Notes: generated by a model not told the origin, from the letters alone. Shown: positions 43,979 to 54,803, counted from the first letter of the stretch. The stretch: 64,000 nucleotides of DNA from JAMXLO01 sp963812505 (GCA_963812505.1 CAWEVM010000031.1:62001-126000), one strand, 5' to 3'. Made by a program: numbers and translations.

Positions 43979-45361
43979 CTACACATGGAGCGCCCGTCCC
44001 GCAACTGCCAAGGCAGCCTCCTTGACGGCCTCACTCAGGGTCGGGTGCGCGTGGCACGTCCGCGCCACATCCTCGGCCGACGCGCCGAATTCCATCGCGG
44101 TGACCAGCTCCGCGATGAGCGCGCCAGCGTCAGGTCCGATGATGTGCGCGCCGAGCAGGCGATCGGTCGCCTTGTCGGCCAGCAGCTTCACAAAGCCATC
44201 CGTCTCGCCCATCGCACGCGCACGGCCATTCGCGGTGAACGGAAACTTGCCAACGTTATAGGCTGTGCTGGCAGCTTTCAGCTCTTCCTCGGTCTGACCG
44301 ACCGCCGCAACCTCCGGCCACGTATATACAACACCGGGGATCGCTCCATAGTTCACGTGTCCTGCCTGGCCTGCGAGAATTTCGGCCAGCGCGACACCTT
44401 CCTCTTCCGCTTTGTGCGCCAGCATCGGTCCGGCGATCGCATCGCCAATCGCGTAGATGCCGGGCACATTCGTCGCGTAATGCGCGTCGGTCTTCACGCG
44501 GCCGCGCTCGTCCAGTTCGACGCCCGCGCCGATGCCATCAGTGAACGGCCGCCGGCCGATCGACAGCAGCACGATGTCGGCCTTCAGCTCTTCCGGCGCA
44601 CCGCCCTTTGCCGGCTCGATGGTCAGCGTCACGCCGTCGTTGCCCTTGCGCGCGCCGGTCACCTTCATGCCGAGGCGGAACTTCATGCCCTGGCGCGTCA
44701 GGATGCGTTCGAAGGCCTTGGCCACCTCAGCATCCATCGTGGGCACGATGCGATCGAGAAACTCCACCACCGTGACCTGCGCGCCAAGTCGCCGCCAGAC
44801 ACTGCCGAGTTCCAGACCGATATAGCCACCGCCAATCACCACGAAGTGCCCCGGCACGCGGTCAAGCTCCAGACCGCCGGTGGATGTGACGATCTGCTTC
44901 TCGTCCACCTCGACGCCCGGAAGCGGCACGCTATCTGAGCCGGTCGCGATGACGATGTACTTGGCATCATAGTCTGTGCCATCGACATCGACCTTGCCCG
45001 GTGCCGTGATGCGTCCAGTGCCCTTGAGCCATGTCACCTTGTTCTTGCGGAACAGAAACTCGACACCCTTCACGTTGGCGGTCACGACCTCGGCCTTGCG
45101 TGCCTGCATGCGGGCGAGGTCAAGCTTCACGCTGTCCACCAGCACGCCGTGGTCCTTCAGCGCATGCGCGGCGTGATGGAATTCCTCGGATGACTGCAGC
45201 AGCGCCTTGGAGGGAATGCAGCCGATGTTCAGGCAGGTGCCGCCGAGTGTCGCGCGCTTCTCGACGCAGGCGACTTTCATGCCGAGTTGCGCGGCGCGAA
45301 TCGCACACACGTAGCCTCCGGGGCCGGAACCAATAACGATGACGTCGAAGGAGTCACTCAT
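43979..45361 (-). CDS. lpd: dihydrolipoyl dehydrogenase (E3)
   Basis: The 460-residue FAD enzyme reoxidises lipoyl groups of 2-oxo-acid dehydrogenase complexes. Marks are the FAD site VIGSGPGGYVCAIRAAQ, the redox disulphide GGTCLNIGCIPSKALL, the NAD site VIGGGYIGLELGSVW, AIGDAIAGPMLAHKAEEEG, and the C-terminal His-Glu pair in CHAHPTLSEAVKEA. It follows odhB after 6 bp and completes the oxoglutarate dehydrogenase set. Confidence 0.96.
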   Translation of the reverse strand: MSDSFDVIVIGSGPGGYVCAIRAAQLGMKVACVEKRATLGGTCLNIGCIPSKALLQSSEEFHHAAHALKDHGVLVDSVKLDLARMQARKAEVVTANVKGVEFLFRKNKVTWLKGTGRITAPGKVDVDGTDYDAKYIVIATGSDSVPLPGVEVDEKQIVTSTGGLELDRVPGHFVVIGGGYIGLELGSVWRRLGAQVTVVEFLDRIVPTMDAEVAKAFERILTRQGMKFRLGMKVTGARKGNDGVTLTIEPAKGGAPEELKADIVLLSIGRRPFTDGIGAGVELDERGRVKTDAHYATNVPGIYAIGDAIAGPMLAHKAEEEGVALAEILAGQAGHVNYGAIPGVVYTWPEVAAVGQTEEELKAASTAYNVGKFPFTANGRARAMGETDGFVKLLADKATDRLLGAHIIGPDAGALIAELVTAMEFGASAEDVARTCHAHPTLSEAVKEAALAVAGRALHV

Positions 45362-45367
45362 GCAGCG

Positions 45368-46642
45368 TCAAAGCCCTAACAAAAGCCGGCGCGGGTCTTC
45401 GACACCTTCCTTCACCCGCACCAGGAAGCTGACCGCCTCGCTTCCATCAACGATGCGATGATCATAGCTCAGCGCGAGATACATCATGGGCCGCGCCTCG
45501 ATCTTGCCCGCCACCACCACCGGCCGTTCCTGGATCTTGTGCATCCCCAGGATGCCCGACTGCGGCGGGTTCAGGATCGGCGTTGACATCAGCGAGCCAT
45601 ACACCCCGCCGTTGGTGATGCTGAACGTCCCCCCGGTCAATTCGTCCAGCTTCAAAGCGCCGTCGCGCGCACGCCGACCGAAATCGGCAATGGCGCGCTC
45701 GATCTCCGCGAAGCTCATCGCGTCGACGTCGCGGATCACCGGCACCACCAGGCCGGCGGATCCGCCGACCGCGATGCCCATGTGGACAAAGTTCTTGTAC
45801 ACAATGTCGTCGCCGTCGATCTCGGCGTTCACCGCCGGGAATTCCTTCAGCGCGGCGACGCACGCCTTCACGAAAAACGACATGAAGCCGAGACGGACGC
45901 CGTCGTGCTTCTTCTCGAATGCCGCACGGTACTCGGTGCGCAGCGCCATCACCGCGGACATGTCCACCTCGTTGAAGGTGGTCAGCATCGCGGCGGTGTT
46001 CTGCGCCTCCTTCAGCCGAGCGGCGATGGTGCGGCGCAGGCGCGTCATGCGCACGCGCTCTTCGCGTGGCTCGGCTTCGCGCGCCGGCTTCGCCAGAGGG
46101 GCAGCGGGCGCCGGCGCGGGGCGGTTGAGAAACGCCAGAACGTCACCTTTGGTGATGCGACCGTCCTTGCCGCTGCCATCGCCGATCTGTTCGGCCGAGA
46201 GATGCTGTTCCTCGATCAGCTTTGCCGCGGCCGGCAGCGGGGCATGAGCCGCCACGTCTGCCGGCGGCGTGGCCGGACGCGCGACCGGCCCAAGGGCGCG
46301 AGGCGGCGCATTCACACCGGCCTGTGGCATCGCCGCCGGACGCGGCGCGGGCGGTGATGCCGCGGGCGCCGCGGCGGCCTTGGGTGCAGCTGTTGCAGCG
46401 GTTGCGCCTGCTTCCAACAGGCCGAGCAGCGCGCCGACGGGAACCTCGCTGCCCTCTGGCGCGCTGATCGATGTCAGCACACCGGCCGACGGCGCGTTCA
46501 CCTCAACCGTGACCTTGTCGGTTTCCAGCTCCACCAGCGGTTCGTCCGCAGCGACAGCCTCGCCTTCGTGTTTCATCCAGCGTGCGACGGTCGCCGATGT
46601 GACGCTCTCGCCAAGTGTCGGGACATTGATCTCGGTTGCCAT
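45368..46642 (-). CDS. sucB: 2-oxoglutarate dehydrogenase E2, dihydrolipoyl succinyltransferase
   Basis: The 424-residue protein starts at ATG 46642. An N-terminal lipoyl domain has the modified lysine in ELETDKVTVEV at about residue 43. An Ala/Pro linker leads to the peripheral-subunit-binding domain (AAKLIEEQHLSAEQI, KDGRITKGDV), then the acyltransferase core ending with YDHRIVDGSEAVSFLV. VRMTRLRRTIAARLKEAQNTA marks the core start. It transfers succinyl groups to CoA. Only 1 bp separates it from sucA. Confidence 0.95.
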   Translation of the reverse strand: MATEINVPTLGESVTSATVARWMKHEGEAVAADEPLVELETDKVTVEVNAPSAGVLTSISAPEGSEVPVGALLGLLEAGATAATAAPKAAAAPAASPPAPRPAAMPQAGVNAPPRALGPVARPATPPADVAAHAPLPAAAKLIEEQHLSAEQIGDGSGKDGRITKGDVLAFLNRPAPAPAAPLAKPAREAEPREERVRMTRLRRTIAARLKEAQNTAAMLTTFNEVDMSAVMALRTEYRAAFEKKHDGVRLGFMSFFVKACVAALKEFPAVNAEIDGDDIVYKNFVHMGIAVGGSAGLVVPVIRDVDAMSFAEIERAIADFGRRARDGALKLDELTGGTFSITNGGVYGSLMSTPILNPPQSGILGMHKIQERPVVVAGKIEARPMMYLALSYDHRIVDGSEAVSFLVRVKEGVEDPRRLLLGL

Positions 46643-46643
46643 G

Positions 46644-49518
46644 TCACGCGGTTCCCAGTGCGGCCGCGACCAGCGCCGCCTGTTCCGCACCATGCGCGCG
46701 AGCGGAACCGGTGGCGGGGCTGGCGGCCGCGTCGCGACCGACATAGAGCGGACGCCTGCCAGCATCGCCAATTCCGGCGAGCACCTTTTCGAGCCGGCGA
46801 TCGACGAAGTTCCAAGCGCCCATGTTCTCCGGTTCCTCCTGACACCAAACCAATTCGGCGTCGCGATATGGTGTCAGTTCGCGAGTCAACGTCTTCTCGG
46901 GGAACGGATAGATCTGTTCGAGCCGCATGATAGCCACGTCGCTGATCGACTTCTCGCGCCGCTCGGTCAGCAGATCGTAGTATACCTTGCCGGAGCACAG
47001 CACGACGCGCTTCACCTGCTTCGGCGGCTTGATCGCATACGTCTCCGGGATGACGAAGCGGAACGCGCTGCCCTCCGCCATATCGTCCAGCGACGACACG
47101 GCCAGCTTGTGCCGCAGCAGCGACTTTGGCGTAAAGATCACCAGCGGCTTGCGGAAGTTGCGCTTCAACTGCCTGCGCAGCGCGTGGAAGTAGTTGGCTG
47201 GCGTGGTCAGGTTGGCAACGCACATGTTGCGTTCGGCACAGAGCTGCAGATAGCGCTCGATGCGCGCCGAAGAGTGCTCGGGCCCCTGCCCTTCGTAGCC
47301 ATGCGGCAGCAACAGCGTCAGGCCGGACATGCGCAGCCACTTGCTCTCGCCGCTCGCCAGGAACTGGTCGATGATCACCTGCGCGCCGTTGGCGAAGTCG
47401 CCGAACTGCGCCTCCCACATCACCAGCGTGCGGGGATCAGCCAGCGTGTAGCCGTATTCGAAACCCAGCACACCGGCTTCCGAGAGCAGCGAGTTGTAGA
47501 TCTCGATCCGCGCCTGGTCGCGCGCGATGTTGTTCAGCGGCACGTATTCGTTCTGGTTCACCTGGTCGATCAGCACCGCATGGCGTTGGCTGAATGTCCC
47601 CCGCTGACTGTCCTCGCCGGAAAGACGCACGCGGTGGCCTTCCAGCAGCAGCGAGCCGAACGCGAGTGCCTCGCCGGTCGTCCAATCGATACCGCCGCCT
47701 GACTCCAGCATCTCGCGCTTCGCCTCGAGCTGGCGTGCGATGCGTGGATGCACCTCGAAGCCGGCGGGAACGCGGGTCAGCGCCGTACCGATGCGCTTGA
47801 GCGTTTCACGGCCGACGGCGGTAGCGTGCTCGATGCGTTCGGCTTCCGGGTCGGCTTGCGACATGCCGGTCCAATGCCCTTCAAGCCAGTCGGCCTTGTT
47901 GGGCTTGTAGGATTTGCCTGCCGCGTTCGCGTCTTCCAGCGTCTGTGCGAACTCGTCCCACAGTGCTTGTCCTTCGGCCGTGCTGATCACGCCTTCCGCG
48001 ACAAGCCTCTCGGCGTACAACGAGCGCGTGGTCTTCGTCTGGTTGATTGCGCGGTACATCAGCGGCTGAGTGAATGCCGGTTCGTCGGTCTCGTTGTGCC
48101 CGTGGCGGCGATAGCAGACGACGTCCAGCACGATGTCGGTGGCGAAGCGCATGCGGAACTCGGCGGCCATGCGCGCGCAGAACACCACGGCCTCGGGGTC
48201 GTCGCCGTTGACGTGCAGGATCGGCGCCTGGATCGACTTCGCCACATCCGTGCAATAGAGGCCGGAATAGGCGTGCGCGGGCACCGTGGTGAAGCCGATC
48301 TGGTTGTTCACCACCAGATGCACGGTGCCACCGGTGCGGTAGCCAATCAGCTGGCTCATCGCCAATGTCTCGTATACCAGGCCCTGGCCGGCGAATGCCG
48401 CGTCGCCATGCATGAGGATGGCCATGACGGAGCTGCGTCGCTGCGTGTCGCCGGCCTCATCCTGCCTCGCGCGCACCTTGCCGATCACCACCGGATCGAC
48501 GGCTTCCAGGTGCGACGGATTGGGCTGCAGCGACAGATGGACGCTGTGGCCGCCAACATCGATATCGGTGGACGTGCCGAGATGGTACTTGACGTCGCCT
48601 GAACCCTGAACGTCGTCGGGCTTGAAGCTCTCGCCGCCGAATTCGGAGAACACCGCGGTCAGCGGCTTCCTCACGATGTTGACCAGCGTGTTGAGCCGGC
48701 CGCGATGCGGCATGCCGATGGCGATCTCTGAAACGCCAGCCGAGGCCACGGTCTCGATGATGGCGTGCAACGCCGGGATGCTGGATTCGCCGCCCTCCAG
48801 GCCGAAGCGTTTGGTGGTGACGTAGCGCTTCTGGCAGAACGCCTCGAAGCCCTCGGCTTCGGTAAGCTGCGTCAGAATCGTGCGTTTGGCCTTTGCGTCG
48901 AACGCGGTCCGCCAGGGCGCGCCTTCCACCTTGCGCTGGATCCACGACTTCTGGTCGGGATCCTGGATGTGCATGAACTCGACGCCGATCGGGCCACAAT
49001 AGGTCTCGCGCAGGATGGTCTGGATTTCGCGCAGCGTCGCCGTCTCGCGGCCCAGGACATTGTCGATGAAGATCGGCTTGTCGAGATCGTTGTCGGTGAA
49101 ACCATAGGACCGCGCATCGAGCTCTGCGTGCGGGCGGGGGATCTGCAGTCCGAGCGGATCGAGCCGTGCCTCCAGATGGCCGCGCACGCGATAGGAGCGG
49201 ATCAGCATCAGTGCGCGCAACGAGGCGATGGTGGCAGCGCGGATCTGCTCGTTGGACTGCAGCACGGTCGGCGCCGAGCGCGACGCCTGGGCCGGGGCCG
49301 GACGTACCTCCGCCTCGGTACTCGGGATGGCGCGGCGCCCAGGAGGCGCCGGTCGCCTCCTCCAGTACCGCGCGCGCATCGTCGTTCAGCGCACCGAACA
49401 GCTCGGCGAAGGTCGGATCGACGGAACGCGGGTTCGTCGCCCAGCGGGCGTACTGCTCGCCAAGGAATGCCGCGTTCGCGCCGCTGAATGCAGAAGCGAG
49501 GATGTCAACGCCTGCCAT
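46644..49518 (-). CDS. sucA: 2-oxoglutarate dehydrogenase E1, one-base frameshift as written
   Basis: The gene starts at ATG 49518 with the odhA N-terminus (FLGEQYARWATNPRSVDPTF, then LEEATGASWAPR). At about 49315 the frame must shift by one base to continue into TVLQSNEQIRAATIASLRAL and the full thiamine-diphosphate enzyme (RSYRVRGHLEARLDPLG, VNIVRKPLTAVFSEFGGESF, LMHGDAAFAGQGLVYE, VCYRRHGHNETDEPAF, LPHGYEGQGPEHSSARIERY). The span is one base over a multiple of three, giving about 958 residues when corrected, a normal length. Because this TCA enzyme is seldom dispensable, sequence error is the favoured explanation, although the shift lies in a variable linker region. Confidence 0.92.
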
Positions 49519-49804
49519 CCGCCAGAACCCTTCGTTAGATCGAGGAAGCCTTCGCCTAGATGGACGCGCGTACCTGGCCACCGCAGTATCGCACCGGGGC
49601 GCGCAGGGTTGCTTCTAGCGCATGGCCTCTTTCGGGCAAATGACAGCGTAGGGGTCTCGATCCCGATTTCGTGATCCTGGCAGAGGTTACGCGATGGTTA
49701 ACAGGAGATGGCAACCCAGCCAGATGGTTAGCTCAACACTGCCAATTCGCTGACCATATCGCCCAGCCAAACGACCTCATCCGGCTCCGAAAAAGGACAA
49801 TTCA
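49519..49804. promoter_or_regulatory. divergent promoter region between sucA and the RND operon
   Basis: The 286-bp region separates the divergent sucA and efflux-adaptor genes. It is less GC-rich around 49640-49760, as expected of promoters, but I cannot place specific boxes or a TetR operator in it. Confidence 0.35.
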
Positions 49805-50995
49805 ATGACTGCTTCGCCCGGACCCACCGGTGCCATATCGCGCCCCCCTGTCACCCGTCTTGCCTGGGTGGTTGCCATCGTCCTGGCCCTGGCGCCCCAG
49901 GTGTGGGCGCAGGCTGGACCGCCCGAGGTCACAGTCGCCAAGCCGCTCGCCAGCCGGGTCGCCCAATGGGACGAGTTCACCGGGCGCTTCGAGGCCATGG
50001 AGCGGGTCGAAGTGCGCCCTCGCGTCTCCGGCTACATCGACAAGGTGCACTTCCGCGACGGCAGCATGGTCAAGCAAGATGACCTGCTGTTCACCATCGA
50101 CCAGCGCCCGTTCCAGCTTGCGGTGGAATCCGCCCAGTCCGACGTGGTGCGTACCAAGGCGCAGGTCGTGCTGGACGAGGCGGATTATGCGCGCGCGGAG
50201 CAATTGGTGAAGACGGCGGCGACGCCGGTGCGGGAGCTGGATCAGCGCAAGGCCAATCTCGACATCGCCCGGGCGCAGGAGATGGCCGCCGAGACCGCGT
50301 TGCGCTCGGCGCAGCTCAATCTTGAGTGGTCCGAGGTGCGCGCGCCGATCAGCGGTCGCGTCTCCGACAGGAGGGTCGATCCCGGCAACCTTGTCGCCGG
50401 TGGCCAGAGCGGCGCGACCCTGCTGACCACGATTGTTCGCGTGGACCCGATCTACTTCGTGTTCGACGGATCGGAAGCCGACTACATCCGCTATAGCCGA
50501 TTGAGTGTGGAGGGGCAGCGGGGGTCGTCGCGCGACACGCCAAATCCGGTCAGGGTGCAGCTCGCCGACGAAAAAAACTGGCCGCACAGCGGTGTAATGA
50601 ATTTCGTTGACAACGAAATCAACGCGCATTCGGGGACGATCCGCGGGCGCGCGATCTTCGACAACAAGGACCAGTTCCTGACGCCGGGCACGTTCGGCCG
50701 CTTGCGGCTCTATGGCGGTCCGATCGACGCACTGCTGATTCCGGACGCCGCGGTCGTGTCCGATCAGGCGCAAAAGGTGGTGCTGACCGTGAGTGAGGAC
50801 AACAAGGTGGTCGGCAAGCCGGTGACGCTCGGCGGCATGGCGCGCGGGCTGCGCGTGGTCGCCTCGGGCCTCACGCCGAGCGATCGCGTGGTGGTCGGCG
50901 GACTGGCCAATCCGTTTGTGCGTGCCGGCGCGGTCGTCGAGGCGCGCGAGGGGGCGATTCATCCATCGGGCAGTCAGTTCGCGGCCGACCAGTAG
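49805..50995 (+). CDS. RND efflux periplasmic adaptor (membrane fusion protein)
   Basis: The 396-residue protein has a signal sequence ending near ALAPQVWAQA, a split lipoyl domain (VRPRVSGYIDKVHFRDGSMV and WSEVRAPISGRVSDRRVDPG), a helical hairpin (AQVVLDEADYARAEQLVKTA) and a C-terminal beta barrel. It belongs to the AcrA/MexE group and bridges the inner-membrane pump to an outer-membrane channel. The pump gene follows after 27 bp; no channel gene is present, so a TolC-like protein elsewhere must serve. Confidence 0.93.
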   Translation: MTASPGPTGAISRPPVTRLAWVVAIVLALAPQVWAQAGPPEVTVAKPLASRVAQWDEFTGRFEAMERVEVRPRVSGYIDKVHFRDGSMVKQDDLLFTIDQRPFQLAVESAQSDVVRTKAQVVLDEADYARAEQLVKTAATPVRELDQRKANLDIARAQEMAAETALRSAQLNLEWSEVRAPISGRVSDRRVDPGNLVAGGQSGATLLTTIVRVDPIYFVFDGSEADYIRYSRLSVEGQRGSSRDTPNPVRVQLADEKNWPHSGVMNFVDNEINAHSGTIRGRAIFDNKDQFLTPGTFGRLRLYGGPIDALLIPDAAVVSDQAQKVVLTVSEDNKVVGKPVTLGGMARGLRVVASGLTPSDRVVVGGLANPFVRAGAVVEAREGAIHPSGSQFAADQ

Positions 50996-51022
50996 AGAAC
51001 GCATCACGAAGAGGCAGGCAAC

Positions 51023-54000
51023 ATGCGCTTCTCGCACTTCTTCATCGACCGGCCGATCTTCGCCGCGGTGCTGTCGATCATCATCACCATCGCCGGGCTT
51101 CTCGTGGAGCGCGCGCTGCCAATCTCCGAGTATCCAGAGATCGCTCCGCCCACGGTCAGCATTCGCGCGACCTATCCCGGCGCTTCGGCCCAGGTGCTAG
51201 CGGAGACCGTCGCCACGCCGATCGAGCAGGAGGTAAACGGCGTCGACGACATGCTTTACATCACCTCACAGTCGGTCGGCGACGGCACGCTGACCATCGA
51301 TGTAGTGTTCAAGCCTGGCGTCAACGTCGATACCGCGCAGGTATTGGTGCAAAATCGCGTATCGGTCGCCACACCGCGTCTGCCCGATGACGTGCAGCGG
51401 CTTGGCGTCACTGTGCGCAAGGCCTCGCCCGACCTGATGATGGTCGTGCACATGATTTCGCCCGACGGCTCGCGCGATCAGCAATACATCTCCAACTACG
51501 CGACGCTCTACATCAAGGACGCGCTGGCGCGCGTGGACGGTGTCGGCGATGTCAATGTGTTCGGCGCGCGCGACTACTCGATGCGCATCTGGCTCGACCC
51601 GGGCAAGGTGGCGGCACGCGGTTTGACCGCGGACGATGTTGTCGCATCGCTGAGAGCGGCGAACCTGCAGGTGGCCGCGGGCGCGATCAACCAGCCGCCG
51701 GCGATGTCGCCAGGCGCGTTTCAGTTGTCGGTGCAGACGCTGGGGAGGCTCGCCGACGTAGAGCAGTTCGGCAACATTGTCGTGCGCGCCGATCCAGACG
51801 GCGGCTACGTGCGAATCCGCGACATCGCCCGTGTGGAGCTGGGTTCGCAGGATTACACGGTCAACGCGTACCTGAACAAGGCCGTGGCGACCGCGATCGT
51901 GATCTATCAGCGTCCCGGCTCGAATGCGCTGACCACGGCCGCCGCAGTGAAGGCGGCGATGGCGGAGGCGAAGAAGGACTTCCCATCGGGGCTCGACTAT
52001 ACCGTCGTCTACAATCCCACCGAGTTCATCCAGCAGTCGATCAACGAGGTGGAGCGGACGCTGTTCGAGGCGATCGGGCTGGTGGTCTGCGTGGTGATCC
52101 TGTTCCTGCAGACCTGGCGCGCCGCGATCATCCCGGTAGTCGCGATTCCGGTGTCGCTGGTCGGCTGCTTCCTGGTCATGGGACTGGTCGGCATCTCGTT
52201 CAATACGCTGTCGCTGTTCGGCCTGGTGCTGGCGATCGGCATCGTCGTGGACGATGCGATCGTCGTTGTGGAGAACGTCGAGCGCTATATCCAGCAGGGC
52301 ATGTCACCGCGCGATGCGGCGCATACGACCATGGACGAGGTCGGCAGCGCGCTGATCGCGATCGCGCTGGTGCTGTGCGCGGTGTTCATCCCGACCGCGT
52401 TCATCAGCGGCTTGCAAGGTTCGTTCTATCGGCAGTTCGCCATCACCATCGCTGCTGCAACGGTCATTTCCGCGTTCGTCTCGCTGACATTGTCTCCGGC
52501 GCTGGCGGCGCTGTTGCTGAAGCCACTCGCGCACGAGCCGCGGCGTACTGTGCTTTACCGTCTGGGTGCGCCGGTACGTGCATTCTTCGCGGGGTTCAAC
52601 TGGCTGTTCGATCGACTGTCGACCAGCTACGGCCGACTGGTCGGGCGGCTGGTACGCGTGGGTGCCATCGTGCTGGTGGCCTATGCCGGGCTGATCTATC
52701 TGGCGTATGACCGATTGGCTGTGACGCCGACCGGGCTGATCCCGCAGCTCGACCGCGGCTATCTGATCGCCGCCTTCCAGTTGCCGCCGGGCGCGTCACT
52801 GGCACGCACCGATGCGGTCATCCGTCACGCCTCGGAGATCATCCTGGCGCGGCCAGGCGTGCAGAATTCGGTGGCGTTCACCGGCTTCGATGGCGGCACC
52901 TTTACCAACGCGCCCAACGCCGGCGTGATCTTCGTGCCGTTGAAGCCGTTCGAGGAGCGCGTCCCGCTGGGGCTGACCGCCCCTCGCATTCTTGCCGATC
53001 TGCGCCAGCAGCTCGCGCAGCTCGATGATGCATTCGTGTTCGTGCTGGAACCTCCATCGGTGCCAGGGATCGGCACGGGCGGCGGACTGAAGCTGTATGT
53101 GCAGGACCGCGCCGGACATGGTCTGCCTGCGCTCGAGCAGGCGACCTGGATTGTCGCCGGATCAGCGGCGAAGACACCGGGGTTCAATCAGGCATTCACG
53201 CTGTTCAACACACACACGCCGCAGATCTACGCCGACATCGACCGAACCAAGGCAGAGCTCCTGCAAGTACCGATCGACCGCGTGTTCCAGACGCTGTCGG
53301 TTTACATGGGCTCCGCGTACGTCAACGACTTCAACCTGCTCGGCCGCACCTATCAGGTATCTGCACAGGCGGACAATCAGTTCCGGATCAGCCAACGCGA
53401 TGTCGAGAACCTGAAGACCCGCAACAACTACGGCGACATGGTGCCGATCGGTTCCGTGGCGACCTTCCGCGACACGACAGGGCCATTCCGTGTGCCGCGC
53501 TACAATCTGTACCCGGCGGCAGAAGTGCAACTGGGCTTGGCGCGGGGATTCTCCACCGGACAGGCGATCGCGGCGATCGAGAAGATCGCCAAGGAGCGGC
53601 TGCCGCAGGGCTTCGGCTTTGAGTGGACGGAGATTGCGCTGCAAGAGAAGCTTGCCGGCAACACGGCGATGATCGCCTTCGGGTTGGCGGTCACGTTCGT
53701 GTTCCTGCTGCTGGCGGCACTGTATGAGAGCTGGCTGCTGCCGCTCGCAGTGGTACTGATCGTGCCGATGTGCATTCTCGCGGCGATGCTGGGGGTGAAT
53801 GCGCGCGGCCTGGATCGCAACATTCTGGTCGAGATCGGCTTGGTGGTGTTGGTTGGGCTGGCGGCGAAGAACGCGATCCTGATCGTGGAATTCGCCCGTC
53901 AGGCTGAAGTCAACGGCATGAACCGGTTCGAGGCCGCGGTCGCCGCGGCGCGCACGCGGCTGCGGCCTATCCTCATGACGTCGCTGGCGTTCATCCTCGG

Positions 54001-54199
54001 CGTCGTGCCGTTGGCAGTGGCTGTAGGCGCGGGGGCGGAAATGCGGCAGTCGCTTGGGACAGCGGTTTTCGCGGGAATGCTGGGTGTGACGCTGTTCGGG
54101 TTGGTGTTCACGCCGGTGTTCTACGTGCTGACCCGGCGGATCGAATTGTTGCGGGCCACAAAAAGTGAGTCGGCCACAGCATCTGCCGCGGCCGACTGA
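51023..54199 (+). CDS. RND multidrug efflux permease (HAE1 family)
   Basis: The 1058-residue inner-membrane pump has the HAE1 topology with 12 membrane segments and two large periplasmic loops. It begins MRFSHFFIDRPIFAAVLSII. The proton-relay residues are present: the Asp pair in GIVVDDAIVVVENVERYI and the Lys in VGLAAKNAILIVEFARQAE. Closest in feel to MexF/AcrB-type drug pumps. No frameshift is seen over 3.2 kb. Confidence 0.95.
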   Translation: MRFSHFFIDRPIFAAVLSIIITIAGLLVERALPISEYPEIAPPTVSIRATYPGASAQVLAETVATPIEQEVNGVDDMLYITSQSVGDGTLTIDVVFKPGVNVDTAQVLVQNRVSVATPRLPDDVQRLGVTVRKASPDLMMVVHMISPDGSRDQQYISNYATLYIKDALARVDGVGDVNVFGARDYSMRIWLDPGKVAARGLTADDVVASLRAANLQVAAGAINQPPAMSPGAFQLSVQTLGRLADVEQFGNIVVRADPDGGYVRIRDIARVELGSQDYTVNAYLNKAVATAIVIYQRPGSNALTTAAAVKAAMAEAKKDFPSGLDYTVVYNPTEFIQQSINEVERTLFEAIGLVVCVVILFLQTWRAAIIPVVAIPVSLVGCFLVMGLVGISFNTLSLFGLVLAIGIVVDDAIVVVENVERYIQQGMSPRDAAHTTMDEVGSALIAIALVLCAVFIPTAFISGLQGSFYRQFAITIAAATVISAFVSLTLSPALAALLLKPLAHEPRRTVLYRLGAPVRAFFAGFNWLFDRLSTSYGRLVGRLVRVGAIVLVAYAGLIYLAYDRLAVTPTGLIPQLDRGYLIAAFQLPPGASLARTDAVIRHASEIILARPGVQNSVAFTGFDGGTFTNAPNAGVIFVPLKPFEERVPLGLTAPRILADLRQQLAQLDDAFVFVLEPPSVPGIGTGGGLKLYVQDRAGHGLPALEQATWIVAGSAAKTPGFNQAFTLFNTHTPQIYADIDRTKAELLQVPIDRVFQTLSVYMGSAYVNDFNLLGRTYQVSAQADNQFRISQRDVENLKTRNNYGDMVPIGSVATFRDTTGPFRVPRYNLYPAAEVQLGLARGFSTGQAIAAIEKIAKERLPQGFGFEWTEIALQEKLAGNTAMIAFGLAVTFVFLLLAALYESWLLPLAVVLIVPMCILAAMLGVNARGLDRNILVEIGLVVLVGLAAKNAILIVEFARQAEVNGMNRFEAAVAAARTRLRPILMTSLAFILGVVPLAVAVGAGAEMRQSLGTAVFAGMLGVTLFGLVFTPVFYVLTRRIELLRATKSESATASAAAD

Positions 54200-54215
54200 C
54201 GAGGTTGGCCGGAAC

Positions 54216-54767
54216 TCAGCCCTGACCGGTAGGCGGTTGCGGCTGCTCGGGCGAGGTCGGCGGATGGTTGCGGCGCTCGGCCATGAATTGGTCGAACTCG
54301 GCCTTGTCCTTGGCGAAGCGTAGCCGGTCGAGGAACGTGCCGAACTCCTTCTGCTCCTCCTCCAGCCGACGCAACGTCTCGGCGCGGTATTCGTCGAAGG
54401 CGCGGTTGCCGCTGGAGGCCTGCTGCTGCTGACGGTCGCCGCCGCACCAGAAGCTCTTCCACCCGGCCCACGGCGGGGGGGCGCCGCCCTGCCAGTTGCC
54501 GCGTTGCCAGCCGCCCTGCCAGGCACCGTGGCGGCCACATCCCGAGTATCCCATGCGCTTGCTCCATATACCGAAGAAGAGAAGGGCGAGGCCGACCGGC
54601 CACCAGAAGATGAAGCCGAGTATCATCGCCGCGATCCATAGCGGCTTGGCGGCGTACCAAGCCCGCCCGGGATCCCAGCCGGGATTGCCCCAACCGGAGC
54701 CCGGTCCCCAGGGCGAATTCTGCACTCCTGGATTGCCGTATGCGCCGTGATTTGCCGAACCAGACAT
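54216..54767 (-). CDS. DUF2852 domain-containing membrane protein
   Basis: The 183-residue protein starts at ATG 54767 (MSGSANHGAYGNPG); an ATG 12 bp upstream lies inside the palindrome and is less likely. A Gly/Asn/Trp-rich N-terminus precedes one or two membrane segments (LWIAAMILGFIFWWPVGLAL, then LFFGIWSKRMG) and a C-terminal helical part (FDEYRAETLRRLEEEQKEFG). This is DUF2852, largely alphaproteobacterial and of unknown function. The palindrome just upstream and the TetR gene 136 bp further up suggest TetR control. Confidence 0.82.
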   Translation of the reverse strand: MSGSANHGAYGNPGVQNSPWGPGSGWGNPGWDPGRAWYAAKPLWIAAMILGFIFWWPVGLALLFFGIWSKRMGYSGCGRHGAWQGGWQRGNWQGGAPPPWAGWKSFWCGGDRQQQQASSGNRAFDEYRAETLRRLEEEQKEFGTFLDRLRFAKDKAEFDQFMAERRNHPPTSPEQPQPPTGQG

Positions 54768-54776
54768 GGCGGCCCT

Positions 54777-54803
54777 CATGTGAATGTAAGATACATTTAC
54801 ATG
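54777..54803. promoter_or_regulatory. 27-bp near-perfect palindrome, candidate TetR operator
   Basis: CATGTGAATGTA and TACATTTACATG form 12-bp arms with one mismatch around AGA, 10 bp upstream of the DUF2852 start. The inner ATGTAA-N7-TTACAT core (54784-54802) has the same layout as the site over the start of the neighbouring TetR gene. Size and symmetry fit a TetR-family operator. Confidence 0.6.
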
